Shown piece by piece: positions 1 through 8,974 of a stretch of 64,000 nt of DNA. The stretch's first letter is position 1; each line of letters begins with the position of its first letter. The position numbers were made by a program, and so were the translations under genes. Below the pieces are notes generated by a model, which was not told the DNA's origin, searched no databases, and was given only the letters and a program-made list of their open reading frames with translations. The stretch is taken from NCBI GenBank assembly GCA_964424355.1, contig CAYRIO010000013.1, forward strand, positions 12,638-76,637, written 5' to 3'. Origin of the DNA: CAZEHS01 sp964424355. GTDB lineage: Bacteria; Bacillota; Clostridia; Peptostreptococcales; Acidaminobacteraceae.

Positions 1-939
1 CAGCATTGCTGCCCCCAGCATGACCCCTGCGCTCCCCAGCTGGGCGACCCGCAGTTCGGGCATCTCAACGTGGCGGCTGTATATCCGTTCCAGCATGAGC
101 ACCTTCAAGGGTTTTAACAGCGAATCTCCCAGTTTGCTCAGTTCTCCACCAATCACAATGGCTTTGGGCATAATCACATGAATCACATTAACCAATCCCT
201 CAGCCACATATTCAAGATATTGCAGGAATACGGCCTTGCCGACATCATCTCCAGCTTTATAAGCTTCATAGGCGGTCAGTTCGGTTATTTTGTTCAGATC
301 CCCACCCACGAAGCCATGAATCATTGACTGCGGATTCTTCTGGGCCGCTTCCCGGGTTTGCCTGATCAGCGCCGCCCCGGAAGCATACGCCTCCCAACAA
401 CCCTTTCGGCCGCAGGTACAGGGCTCACCATTCATCCCGATGACCATGTGCCCCAATTCGCCGCCGGCATGGTTGAATCCGCTGTAAATTTCGCCCCGCA
501 GGATAATGCCCCCGCCGATGCCGTTTCCCAGCCGGATGGTTATGGAATTATCCACATCTTCCGCGGCGCCGATAACATTCTCTGCCAAGGCGGCACAGTT
601 TGCGTCATTCTCGATGTATACCGGCAGGTTGATATGCTGCTGAAGTTCTTGCCGAAGCGGCGTATTGTTGAAATTCAAGGTATAGTTCCGAACGATAAGC
701 CCGCGCTCGGTGTCCGGAAGGCCAGGACAGCCAATCCCAATGTATCGGACATCCTTAAGACTGATTGTTTCTGCCATCAGAATCCGTTCAACCAGCACGG
801 CAATATCTGCCACGATTTTCTGATAGGGTTCTCCTTTTGGTGTGGGCATAGAATCTTTTCGGATCAACCGTCCGTTTTTATCCACGACCCCCGCTGTCAG
901 CCGGTTTACTCCCAGCTTCACCCCTATGGTGTATTTCAT
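1..939 (-). CDS. ROK-family sugar kinase-like protein (3' end outside window)
   Basis: About 313 codons are visible; the C-terminus lies beyond base 1. The ATG at 939 follows a GAGGAGG ribosome binding site. The ROK fold is clear: a sugar/catalytic motif ENDAN (catalytic Asp near residue 108) and the ROK zinc motif CTCGRKGCWEAY near residue 175. ROK proteins are glucokinases, other hexose or amino-sugar kinases, or repressors; no helix-turn-helix precedes the fold here, so a kinase is the default. Odd: the N-terminal phosphate loop, normally of the form DxGGT, reads VKLGVN, losing the Asp and the second Gly, and the second phosphate motif reads LGNGIGGG. The ATP site may therefore be impaired or the protein non-catalytic. 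Substrate cannot be told from sequence. Confidence 0.85.
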   Translation of the reverse strand, partial: MKYTIGVKLGVNRLTAGVVDKNGRLIRKDSMPTPKGEPYQKIVADIAVLVERILMAETISLKDVRYIGIGCPGLPDTERGLIVRNYTLNFNNTPLRQELQQHINLPVYIENDANCAALAENVIGAAEDVDNSITIRLGNGIGGGIILRGEIYSGFNHAGGELGHMVIGMNGEPCTCGRKGCWEAYASGAALIRQTREAAQKNPQSMIHGFVGGDLNKITELTAYEAYKAGDDVGKAVFLQYLEYVAEGLVNVIHVIMPKAIVIGGELSKLGDSLLKPLKVLMLERIYSRHVEMPELRVAQLGSAGVMLGAAML

Positions 940-967
940 CGGTTTTCCTCCTCATAATGAATGCAAT

Positions 968-2833
968 CTACCTGATCTCAGAATCTCCCATGACCAACAC
1001 GTCATCTTTAAGCTGCAATGGCATGATAGAGACAACAATGTGCTTATGCTTCATCAGCTGCTTCTCGATATAAAGCAGGGTGTTGTTGTGCAGGTACTTG
1101 TGCCACCACTTCCTGACGATGAACTGTGGCAAGATGACGGTGATCATATCCCCTGGAAGATAATCATAGTCGGCGGATTCGATGTACTTCAGCAAAGGTT
1201 CCACAACTTTGCGGTAAGGCGAATATTTAATGATCAGGGTGATATCGGTATCCAGCTGATCGTATTTTTCCCGAAATTTCTTTCCTTCTTCACCGTCGAT
1301 GACAACGCTGAAGGCCGTGACATTTTCTGAAATGGTCCGGGCGTAGCGCAGTGCCCGGAGGCTGGCCTTGTTGATACTCTCGATGGGGACAATGACACGG
1401 TTCTGATAACCAGCTTTAGATGCCTTGTATGCATCCAACTCTTCCGGTTTCAGCTTCAGCTGCTTCAACACCGCTTCATAATGCCGCTTCACCTTCATCA
1501 TGACATAGATCATGATGGGAATCAGGAAAACAACCAACCATGCACCTTCATGGAACTTTGTGACAGCGATGATTACAACCACGATAGCGGTGATGACACC
1601 GCCAGTGCCGTTAATGATCGCTTTAGGCAGCCAGTGCCCCTCCCGATGTCGGATCCACTTCATAAACATGCCCCCCTGGGACAGGGAAAAGGAAATGAAC
1701 ACACCGATGGCATAGAGGCCGATCAGAGACGACACGCTGGCGTTGAAGGCAATGATCAGGACAATCGCAATGGCTGACAGCGAAACAATCCCGTTGTCAT
1801 AGCTCAGTCGATCCCCCCGCTTGCTGAGTTGGCGCGGAGCAAAGCCTTCCCTGGCCATGATGGAGATCAGCATCGGGAATGCGGAATAGGCCGTATTAGC
1901 CGCTAGGATCAGGATAATGAAAATAGTCGTGGCAACGGTGTACAGCATGAACCCATTGCCAAAAACCTCCTTGGCGATGAGAATCAGCATGGCATCCTCA
2001 CCGGGAACAACATGGTAATAATTCGCCAGCATCGAGGTGCCGCCGAACAGCACCAGTATGATCAGGGCCAGGAGGACCAAAACACGCTTTGCATATTTAG
2101 TAGAAGGACTCTTGAAGTTGGGAACGGCATTGCTGATTGCTTCAACCCCAGTCAGTGCGGTACAGCCACAGGCAAATGCCGTGAGCATCACCAGCAGGGT
2201 CATGGGCTTTGCCGCCGGCAGGATCGGTTCTGGGGGAACATAGCCGGTCTTCAGCTTGATGAAGCCGCAGATAATCAGAGCAAGGATCGCAAGAATGAAT
2301 GCATATGCCGGAAAAGCGAAAATCTTGGATGATTCTTGAACACCCCGTAGGTTCACGAGCATCAGCAATAAGATCAGCACGACACAAATAACAACCGCGT
2401 ATGGTTTCAAATGACCCCATGTGGAGGTGATTTGCTCGACACCGGAGGCAACGCTGACAGCTACCGTCAAAACGTAGTTTACGGCCAGGGCTGCTCCAGC
2501 AGTGACCCCAGGGATGATGCCGATGTTTTCCTTTGCAACAATGTAAGCGCCACCGCCGCTGGGATAATTATCAATGGTTTGCCGGTATGAGAGCACCAGG
2601 ATGCCCATCAGCAAAATAATGGCTGTCGTCAGAGCATTGAGCTTACCATAGGCAGCTATCCCTGCAACTGGAATCAGGATTGCCAGCATCTCCTGCCCTG
2701 CGTAGGCTACAGAGGAAATCGCATCACTGGATAAGATCGGCAAACCATAGAATATGCCGAATTTCTCACCATCAAGAGCTTCATTTTTAAGCGGTTTTCC
2801 GATAAAGAACCGTTTGATCTGCTTAATCAACAT
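968..2833 (-). CDS. kimA: KimA-like high-affinity K+ importer (APC/KUP-type)
   Basis: A 621-residue APC-superfamily transporter with about 12 membrane segments (residues 30-450) and a soluble C-terminal domain of about 160 residues. The N-terminal signature SSDAISSVAYAGQE, the YPSGGGAYIVAKEN loop and overall length match Bacillus KimA (formerly YdaO, 607 aa), a proton-coupled K+ importer, rather than amino acid permeases. KimA proteins are inhibited by c-di-AMP binding in the family as known. The start follows AGGTGGA. It is monocistronic here with its own sigma-A promoter about 40 bp upstream, diverging from the Mn-riboswitch ATPase. Many annotation pipelines would call it simply an amino acid permease. 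Confidence 0.85.
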   Translation of the reverse strand: MLIKQIKRFFIGKPLKNEALDGEKFGIFYGLPILSSDAISSVAYAGQEMLAILIPVAGIAAYGKLNALTTAIILLMGILVLSYRQTIDNYPSGGGAYIVAKENIGIIPGVTAGAALAVNYVLTVAVSVASGVEQITSTWGHLKPYAVVICVVLILLLMLVNLRGVQESSKIFAFPAYAFILAILALIICGFIKLKTGYVPPEPILPAAKPMTLLVMLTAFACGCTALTGVEAISNAVPNFKSPSTKYAKRVLVLLALIILVLFGGTSMLANYYHVVPGEDAMLILIAKEVFGNGFMLYTVATTIFIILILAANTAYSAFPMLISIMAREGFAPRQLSKRGDRLSYDNGIVSLSAIAIVLIIAFNASVSSLIGLYAIGVFISFSLSQGGMFMKWIRHREGHWLPKAIINGTGGVITAIVVVIIAVTKFHEGAWLVVFLIPIMIYVMMKVKRHYEAVLKQLKLKPEELDAYKASKAGYQNRVIVPIESINKASLRALRYARTISENVTAFSVVIDGEEGKKFREKYDQLDTDITLIIKYSPYRKVVEPLLKYIESADYDYLPGDMITVILPQFIVRKWWHKYLHNNTLLYIEKQLMKHKHIVVSIMPLQLKDDVLVMGDSEIR

Positions 2834-2871
2834 TCATTCCACCTGATCCTGATTTTTTTTGCTAACGTCCT

Positions 2872-2900
2872 ATTATAATCCTTACAGTAGTACCCTGCAA
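2872..2900 (-). promoter_or_regulatory. sigma-A promoter of the KimA-like gene
   Basis: Read on the minus strand: -35 TTGCAG (2900-2895), 17-base spacer, -10 TATAAT (2877-2872). The predicted leader is only about 30 nt, too short for a riboswitch. The rest of 2901-3078 between this and the divergent promoter shows nothing recognisable. Confidence 0.75.
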
Positions 2901-3078
2901 GACATCGTTCCAACCTTTTTTCAGGCGGTTTCCTGTTTCAGGCCGCACAAATTCAATTAGCAGTGGATATCGCTTTTCAACCTTAACTCATTCGCTTTTT
3001 ATCGTTAAAACCATGTATTTAACAGCATGCCCTCTTTCATGACCCTGAGTGATTTTCAAATGTTTTTAACGGAAATTC

Positions 3079-3108
3079 TTGCGTAAACCCTGAGAAACCG
3101 GGTATAAT
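3079..3108 (+). promoter_or_regulatory. sigma-A promoter of the Mn riboswitch/ATPase unit
   Basis: -35 TTGCGT (3079-3084), 18-base spacer, -10 TATAAT (3103-3108) with an upstream G. Transcription would start near 3115, just before the aptamer. Confidence 0.65.
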
Positions 3109-3117
3109 ATTTCAAGT

Positions 3118-3217
3118 AGAGGGAGTAACAGTCTGAGCGGGCGAATTGGCCGTTCAGATTACAAGTCGTCAGTACGGCAGCCATGCTGCCCGATTTGTGA
3201 TTAAATTGTGAGACTCT
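3118..3217 (+). ncRNA. yybP-ykoY (Mn2+) riboswitch aptamer
   Basis: The leader holds the conserved elements of the yybP-ykoY class: an AGAGGGAGTA box at the 5' side of P1 (3118-3127), a P2 stem formed by GTCTGA and TCAGAT, then ACAAGTCGTCA with the returning strand CCCGATTTGT (3190-3199), and a closing GTGAGACTCT (3208-3217) that pairs with AGAGG. This class senses Mn2+ and usually turns expression on. The 3' strand of P1 is also the 5' strand of the following terminator, so ligand-stabilised P1 should prevent termination. Confidence 0.88.
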
Positions 3218-3250
3218 GCACCAATATAACAGGTGCAGAGTCTCTTTTTT
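3211..3250 (+). terminator. riboswitch expression-platform terminator
   Basis: A perfect 12-bp stem AGACTCTGCACC / GGTGCAGAGTCT (3211-3222, 3232-3243) with a 9-nt loop and a following T-run. Its 5' arm overlaps the P1 3' strand of the aptamer, the expected arrangement for a ligand-on switch. Confidence 0.9.
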
Positions 3251-3290
3251 ATTTTTGGCCTGCCCTACAATCCCTGAAAGGAGATTCAAC

Positions 3291-5924
3291 ATGATTACTC
3301 AGAACAACCTTCATCTGCTTCCTGTCGATGAAGCCCTCAAAGCGGTGAATGGACGCTGCGATGGACTCACAGGAAACGAAGTGGCAGAACGTTTGGCGCT
3401 TTACGGGCCCAATAGCCTGGCCGAAGAGAAAAAGGATTCTCTCTTCAAACGATTCATGAATCAATTCAAAGACCTGATGATCATCATTCTGGTTGTCGCC
3501 GCCCTCATTTCCGGATTTTTAGGAGAACTCAGTGATACCCTGATCATCCTCATCGTGGTTCTCGTCAACGCGATTATCGGTGTCGCACAGGAGTACAAAG
3601 CCGAAAAAGCTCTGGATGCCCTGAAGAAAATGTCCCTCCCGATTACAAAGGTACGCCGGAACGGGCAGGTTGAACAAATCGCCAGCGCTGATCTGGTGCC
3701 CGGTGATATCGTCCTTCTGGACGCCGGAGATTTCGTGCCCGCTGACCTGCGGCTTGTGACCGCCTCCAGCTTGAAAATCGAAGAGGCTGCGCTTACCGGC
3801 GAATCCGTTCCTGCAGAAAAACATACCGATGCCCTGACACAACCCGATATGGTCATCAATGACATGCGGAACATGGCATTCTCCAGCAGCTATGTTGTTT
3901 ACGGCCGAGCTGAAGGGGTTGTTGTTACCACTGGAATGCTGACGGAGGTTGGAAAAATCGCCTCTCTTCTGATGGCTCAGGAAGACGAACAGACTCCCCT
4001 GCAAAAGAAACTGCATGAAACCAGCAAGCTGATCACCTGGGCCATCCTCGCCATCGCAGTCATCACGTTTATCGTTGGCATCTCTGAAGGCCGCTCCATA
4101 CTGGACATGTTGCTGATTTCCATCAGCCTGGCGGTCGCTGCAATTCCTGAGGGGCTCCCCGCAATCATCACCATTGTCCTTGCCCTGGGCGTGCAGACTA
4201 TGGCCAAGGAGAACGCCATTATCCGGAAGCTCTCTGCGGTAGAAACCCTGGGTTGCACCGAAATCATCTGTACGGATAAAACAGGCACGCTGACCCAAAA
4301 CAGGATGACCGTAACGGAACTGCATGTCAACAACACCCGCTTGCCTCTGGATCAGTTCAATGCCAACGCTGACGCAACGACTCAGCGCTTTGTAAAAGCC
4401 GCTGTACTCTGTAATGATTCCAAACTGAACACCTCCGGTGACAGCCCCTCAGTCATGGGAGACCCCACGGAAAACGCCCTCATCTACATGGGCCTGAAAC
4501 TGGGATCTGACAAGAATCTTTTAGAGACCGCTTCTCCACGGACCTTTGACCTCCCCTTCGACTCTGAGCGAAAAATGATGTCGGTGGTGAACACCTGGGA
4601 AGACGGCAGCTACGCGGTGGTCAAGGGCGCACCGGATGTTCTCCTCACCCGCTGTTCACACCTGGAAATCAAGGGTGAGCGGTTGCCGATGACACCGGAA
4701 ACCATTTCAGCGATTCAGCAGGCGAACAGTCAGATGGCCAGTCAAGCCCTGCGGATTCTTGCCATTGCTTACAAGCCGCTGACCACTGCACCGGATCCCG
4801 ACACCTTGGAAGACAGCCTGATTTTCCTGGGTCTGGTCGGTATGATCGACCCCCCACGGGAAGAGGTCAAAGGTGCCGTCGCCAGCACGAAAAAAGCCGG
4901 CATCCGCACCATCATGATCACTGGGGACCATCGGGATACTGCCTTTGCCATCGCGAAGCAACTGGGGATTGCAGACCATGAGGACCAGGTTATCACCGGC
5001 TCTGAGCTGAATATCCTCTCCGATGAGGATTTCAGTGAAATGGTGGAACACTACCGGGTTTATGCCCGAGTCAGCCCTGAACACAAGCTGAAAATCGTCA
5101 GGGCCTGGAAGCAAAAGGGCAAGATCGTTGCCATGACAGGGGACGGCGTCAACGATGCCCCAGCCCTGAAGATTGCGGATATCGGCATCGGCATGGGCAT
5201 CACCGGCACGGATGTGACGAAAAGTGTTTCCAACATGGTCTTGGCAGATGATAATTTTGCCACCATTGTTGTTGCCGTTGAAGAAGGCCGCCGGATCTAC
5301 GCCAATATCACCAAGGCTATTCAGTTCCTTCTGGCCTGCAATCTGGGAGAGGTCATCACGGTCTTCATTGCAACCCTGATGGGATGGTCAGCCCTGCTGC
5401 CGATCCACATCCTTTGGATCAACCTCGTTACGGATACGCTGCCCGCCCTGGCTCTGGGTGTGGATCAAACGAAGGTTTCCGCCATGAACAAGAAGCCTAG
5501 AAAACCGGAAAGTAATCTGTTTGCCGGCAAGGTGGGCGTCAGCATCATCTACCAGGGCATTTTGGAAGGTCTGATCACCCTGGGGGTTTATGTATTTGCC
5601 CTGCACCAGTATGGCAGCTTAGTGGCCACCACCATGTGCTTCGCAACCCTGGGCTTCATCCAATTGACCCATTCCATGAACGTCCGTTCCAACACCGAAA
5701 GCATCTTCACCCTGGGATTCTTCACCAATAAGGCACTGCTTGGCGCCATCGTCGTCAGCGGTTTCCTCCAGGGGATGGTCATCTTCATCCCAGCCCTTCG
5801 GGAATTTTTCAAGGTTGCCGTCCTGAACGGTACGCAGTGGCTCATCGTATTGGGGGCCGCGCTGTCCATCAACGTCATCGTCGAGTTGGTCAAACTGATC
5901 ACCCGAAAAATCGGAAAAGAATAA
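3291..5924 (+). CDS. P2A-type cation ATPase, probable Mn2+ exporter
   Basis: An 877-residue P-type ATPase of the calcium-pump (P2A) class. Seen: N-terminal cation ATPase domain, TGES actuator loop, M4 motif PEGLP, phosphorylation motif DKTGT (Asp329), hinge motif TGDGVNDAP, M5 NLGE and M6 NLVTD. The start at 3291 follows GAAAGGAG. The pump would move a divalent cation out of the cytoplasm using ATP. By homology alone it would be called Ca2+-transporting, but the leader is a Mn2+ riboswitch, and P-type ATPases under this riboswitch are known manganese exporters in lactic acid bacteria, so Mn2+ export is the better inference. The M8 position equivalent to the acidic Ca-site-I residue of SERCA appears to be Gln791, suggesting a single transport site. 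Monocistronic, ending at a bidirectional terminator. Confidence 0.9.
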   Translation: MITQNNLHLLPVDEALKAVNGRCDGLTGNEVAERLALYGPNSLAEEKKDSLFKRFMNQFKDLMIIILVVAALISGFLGELSDTLIILIVVLVNAIIGVAQEYKAEKALDALKKMSLPITKVRRNGQVEQIASADLVPGDIVLLDAGDFVPADLRLVTASSLKIEEAALTGESVPAEKHTDALTQPDMVINDMRNMAFSSSYVVYGRAEGVVVTTGMLTEVGKIASLLMAQEDEQTPLQKKLHETSKLITWAILAIAVITFIVGISEGRSILDMLLISISLAVAAIPEGLPAIITIVLALGVQTMAKENAIIRKLSAVETLGCTEIICTDKTGTLTQNRMTVTELHVNNTRLPLDQFNANADATTQRFVKAAVLCNDSKLNTSGDSPSVMGDPTENALIYMGLKLGSDKNLLETASPRTFDLPFDSERKMMSVVNTWEDGSYAVVKGAPDVLLTRCSHLEIKGERLPMTPETISAIQQANSQMASQALRILAIAYKPLTTAPDPDTLEDSLIFLGLVGMIDPPREEVKGAVASTKKAGIRTIMITGDHRDTAFAIAKQLGIADHEDQVITGSELNILSDEDFSEMVEHYRVYARVSPEHKLKIVRAWKQKGKIVAMTGDGVNDAPALKIADIGIGMGITGTDVTKSVSNMVLADDNFATIVVAVEEGRRIYANITKAIQFLLACNLGEVITVFIATLMGWSALLPIHILWINLVTDTLPALALGVDQTKVSAMNKKPRKPESNLFAGKVGVSIIYQGILEGLITLGVYVFALHQYGSLVATTMCFATLGFIQLTHSMNVRSNTESIFTLGFFTNKALLGAIVVSGFLQGMVIFIPALREFFKVAVLNGTQWLIVLGAALSINVIVELVKLITRKIGKE

Positions 5925-5939
5925 CCGTCCCACACAAAA

Positions 5940-5970
5940 ATCCCCTGAGCTGAAAAAAAGCTCAGGGGAT
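5940..5970. terminator. bidirectional terminator (ATPase / TSUP permease)
   Basis: Perfect 12-bp stem ATCCCCTGAGCT / AGCTCAGGGGAT with a 7-nt loop, flanked by an A-run on the left and a T-run on the right, between convergent genes. Confidence 0.92.
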
Positions 5971-5973
5971 TTT

Positions 5974-6738
5974 TTATGCCGCCGCCAGCCAAAGAAGCTT
6001 GACGACCAGCAAAAGCGCGATGGTGACAAAAATCGGCTTGATGACCTTGGCACCATTGCTGATGGCGATATGGGTACCCACCCAGGCGCCGAAGATCATG
6101 GATATCGCCATGGGAATGCCTGCCAGATAAACGATTTTTCCGCCGATGGCAAAGAGGATCAACGAGACGATATTGCTGACAAAATTCAGGATTTTCCCAT
6201 TCCCTGCCGCCACCGTAAAATCGAAGCCGTAAACACTGATAAACAGAAAAATCAGGAAGGAACCCGTTCCCGGCCCGAAAAATCCGTCATAGAATCCCAA
6301 GGCAAAGGCGAAGACCATGCCAAACAGGCGTTTTCGCGGGGTGATCTCCTGGACACGATCCACCTGGCCAAAGTCCTTCTTGAAGCAGGTGTAGATCGCT
6401 ACGGTGAAAACCAGAACCACAATCAGGACATTCAAAAACTTCTCATCCACATGCAGGACAGTCCGGACGCCCAAGGCCGAACCCAGGATGGTACAGGGAA
6501 TCTGATACTTCACCAGATCAAAGGTGATTTTTTTTGACTTCGCGAATTTCAGCGTACTGGTGAGGGAAGCACAGGTGCTGGCGAATTTATTGGTTCCCAG
6601 GGCCATATGGGGCGGCACCCCAGCCGCAATAATCGCAGGCAGGCTAATGAGGCCCCCGCCCCCGGCGATGGAATCAACGGCGGCGGCCAGAAATCCGGCT
6701 GCACACAGGAACAGCAGGGTACTGAGGGTCAATATCAT
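5974..6738 (-). CDS. TSUP (TauE/SafE) family membrane permease
   Basis: About 254 residues with roughly eight hydrophobic segments and the TSUP N-terminal motif IAGGGGLISLPAI (near residue 25) and LGTNKFAST, plus the second-half motif GFYDGFFGPGTGSF. The family exports or imports organosulfonates, sulfite or other anions; the substrate is not predictable here. I place the start at the ATG 6738, since the GGAGG lies between a possible TTG at 6750 and this ATG. The gene follows the AAA ATPase by 14 bases and is probably co-transcribed with it. Confidence 0.85.
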   Translation of the reverse strand: MILTLSTLLFLCAAGFLAAAVDSIAGGGGLISLPAIIAAGVPPHMALGTNKFASTCASLTSTLKFAKSKKITFDLVKYQIPCTILGSALGVRTVLHVDEKFLNVLIVVLVFTVAIYTCFKKDFGQVDRVQEITPRKRLFGMVFAFALGFYDGFFGPGTGSFLIFLFISVYGFDFTVAAGNGKILNFVSNIVSLILFAIGGKIVYLAGIPMAISMIFGAWVGTHIAISNGAKVIKPIFVTIALLLVVKLLWLAAA

Positions 6739-6752
6739 GGGTTCCTCCAATC

Positions 6753-7490
6753 TTATTCCTCCTTAAACAGAGCCTTGCACATCTGCTCCGGATGGGTCAG
6801 GAATTCTCGGGTGACCCGGTAATGCTCCGTCTCTTCATAAGGCACCTCGGCATACCCCTCCCCGACCTCGTAAATCCTAGCGTGGGGATAGGCCATCATG
6901 ATGGGGGAATGAGTTGCGATAATGAACTGGGAATCGGCTTTGACCAACTGGTCGAGACGACTCAGGAACGCCAGCTGCCGGGTTGGGGACAAAGCCGCCT
7001 CCGGTTCATCCAGAATGTAGAGTCCTTTGCCGCTGAACCGTTCCAGAAAAAGGGTCATGAAGGATTCCCCATGTGACATCGCATGGAGGGATCTCCCGCC
7101 GTAAGCGTTGGTTCCCCCTGGCAGTCCGTCAATGGCGGACGCCAAGTTATAAAAGCTCTCCGCTCGCAGAAAGAACCCATCCTTTGGCGCCCGCATGCCC
7201 TTGGTGATTCTCAGGTATCCATGAAGCGGGGAATGGGTTTCCTGTGTGGCAAAAGTGATGTTGCGGGAGCCCCCTTCCGGATTGAATCCATAAGCCGTTG
7301 CAACCGCTTCTAGAAGCGTGGATTTGCCCGTGCCATTCTCACCGATGATAAAGGTGACATTGGGATGCATCTCCAGGGTCTCCAGGGCCGCAACTGCCTT
7401 TAGCGAAAAAGGGTACTTCTCCCGGTTTTCGATTTTATCCCGGCAAAGCATCACACTCCGGATATATTGATCAAAGGGATGATGAATCAC
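6753..7490 (-). CDS. AAA/ABC-like ATPase (COG3910 type)
   Basis: A 245-residue soluble ATPase with Walker A GENGTGKST (near residue 51), a Q-loop region, an ABC-like signature MSHGESF (near 140) and Walker B LYILDEPEAALSP, followed by the H-loop ATHSP. This is the layout of small stand-alone ABC/Rad50-like predicted ATPases of unknown role. The start is GTG, overlapping the hemZ stop as GTGA, with AGAGG upstream; the pair is translationally coupled. No membrane partner or nuclease domain is present. Confidence 0.8.
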   Translation of the reverse strand: MIHHPFDQYIRSVMLCRDKIENREKYPFSLKAVAALETLEMHPNVTFIIGENGTGKSTLLEAVATAYGFNPEGGSRNITFATQETHSPLHGYLRITKGMRAPKDGFFLRAESFYNLASAIDGLPGGTNAYGGRSLHAMSHGESFMTLFLERFSGKGLYILDEPEAALSPTRQLAFLSRLDQLVKADSQFIIATHSPIMMAYPHARIYEVGEGYAEVPYEETEHYRVTREFLTHPEQMCKALFKEE

Positions 7491-8974
7491 AGGTTCTTTC
7501 CTCTCAGCATCTCAATTTTCCGGGTTGCCATCTCTTGGTACCTTTCCAAGTATTCCTCCAGGCCCCGCACGTTGGGTACCCGTTCGTGGCGGCCTTCCTC
7601 CGGAAAGCATATTTTTGAGACCCCGCCGGTTCCAAAGGAGAGGATATCCTGCTGTTCCTCCATGATCTGCATGTTGTAGATGCATTCATGACCGGGCATG
7701 GCATACCCCACGTTCTCCAGATTGGCCAGCATGAATTTCTGCCGGTACATATAATACGGTTCCAGACCCATTCGGGCCGAATAGTCTGCCGAGAGCTTCA
7801 ACATGGCTTCCATCGTGGCCACTGCCGCTGTTTCCTGCTCCTGCTGCCGAAGCTCCGATCCTCTTTTAATGGCAAGGGTATGGACGGTCAGATTTTCCGG
7901 CGCAAGGGCGGCAGCGGCTTTCAATGTAATTTCAACATCCTCAGGGGTTTCACCGGGGAGACCCAGGATGATATCCATGTTCAATGTCTTGAAACCCGCC
8001 TTCCGGATCATCTCAACGGCAGTATAAACCTGGGCCGTCTCATGCTGCCTCCCGATCCGCTCCAGGGTCTTGTCATTGAAGCTCTGCGGATTCAGGCAGA
8101 TCCGATCCACCCCGTGTTTGCGGAGCACCGTCAGCTTCTCTTCCGTAATGGTGTCCGGCCGACCGGCTTCCACTGTGATTTCCCGGCACCGGGAGAGATC
8201 ATAGCTGCCCCGGATATGGGACAGCAGCTGATCCAACTGCTCCGCACTGAACATCGTGGGGGTGCCGCCGCCTACATAGACGCTGTCTACATAGCGTTTT
8301 TTCAGAAATTGGCTGACTTGGCCGGATTCCTCGATCATCGCCTGGGCATAGGCCGGGATCAGCTTGAACTTGCCCGGTCCCGTGAATGCCGGAAACGAAC
8401 AATAACTGCAGCGACTGGGGCAAAAGGGCACACCGTAGTAGAGGGCAAGACTCTGAGGGTCCGCAGGATAGATGAACTGCCGTTCCTTCCGGGCCACGTT
8501 CAGGATCAGATCCCCCTTATCACGGCTGATACAAAATCGCTTTTCCAGAGCCTGCAGCGCCTCCGCATCATCGCATCCGGCCATCAGCAGCTCATGGGCC
8601 ACCTTCGTGGGCCGCACCCCGAAGAGGATTCCCCAGGAGGGCGCCGTCCCCGTCAGAAAAGAAAGAGCCTTCCAGCCCAGGCGCAGATGGGCCCGCTTGA
8701 TTTCTCGGTTGAAGCTTTCCTCTACGAAGCCCTCCGGCTTGAGCTGAGTTTCGGAATCCTGCCACACCTGTTGTCCGGCATCCCACATACTGCATCCGAT
8801 TTCAACCCCGTCCGGCCCGTCACCCCGGTGGTATCGCAGTTGAGTCCCGGCGGAATCCAGGGATTCAGGTGTAAACTGAAAATCATCCGTCTCAAAAAAC
8901 AAGCGGATGATCTGAGTGATTTCATATTGGAACGATTCATCTGAGCCGACTACCATCAGGGTTTTACCGGACAT
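7487..8974 (-). CDS. hemZ: HemZ-like oxygen-independent coproporphyrinogen III oxidase-like radical SAM protein
   Basis: A 495-residue radical SAM protein with CPSRCSYCSF (CxxxCxxC cluster motif) near residue 170, followed by VYVGGGTPT, the SAM-binding motif of the HemN/HemW/HemZ group. A long N-terminal extension before the radical SAM core is typical of HemZ, called coproporphyrinogen dehydrogenase. No other haem genes are nearby, so a direct role in haem synthesis in this organism is unproven. The ATG at 8974 lies just inside the end of the upstream hydrolase gene, giving an 11-base overlap; an open frame continues upstream but is antisense-free overlap with no homology. Confidence 0.85.
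   Translation of the reverse strand: MSGKTLMVVGSDESFQYEITQIIRLFFETDDFQFTPESLDSAGTQLRYHRGDGPDGVEIGCSMWDAGQQVWQDSETQLKPEGFVEESFNREIKRAHLRLGWKALSFLTGTAPSWGILFGVRPTKVAHELLMAGCDDAEALQALEKRFCISRDKGDLILNVARKERQFIYPADPQSLALYYGVPFCPSRCSYCSFPAFTGPGKFKLIPAYAQAMIEESGQVSQFLKKRYVDSVYVGGGTPTMFSAEQLDQLLSHIRGSYDLSRCREITVEAGRPDTITEEKLTVLRKHGVDRICLNPQSFNDKTLERIGRQHETAQVYTAVEMIRKAGFKTLNMDIILGLPGETPEDVEITLKAAAALAPENLTVHTLAIKRGSELRQQEQETAAVATMEAMLKLSADYSARMGLEPYYMYRQKFMLANLENVGYAMPGHECIYNMQIMEEQQDILSFGTGGVSKICFPEEGRHERVPNVRGLEEYLERYQEMATRKIEMLRGKNL

Noticed and set aside
2834..3110. Possible ydaO-type c-di-AMP riboswitch before the KimA-like gene
   Set aside because: A good sigma-A promoter lies about 40 bases before the start, and none of the conserved ydaO sequence blocks are visible.
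3056..3292. Minus-strand open frame over the ATPase leader
   Set aside because: It is antisense to the clear Mn2+ riboswitch and terminator, with no ribosome binding site.
7688..8944. Plus-strand open frame of 418 codons
   Set aside because: It is antisense to hemZ, which has full family motifs; the translation has no recognisable domain.
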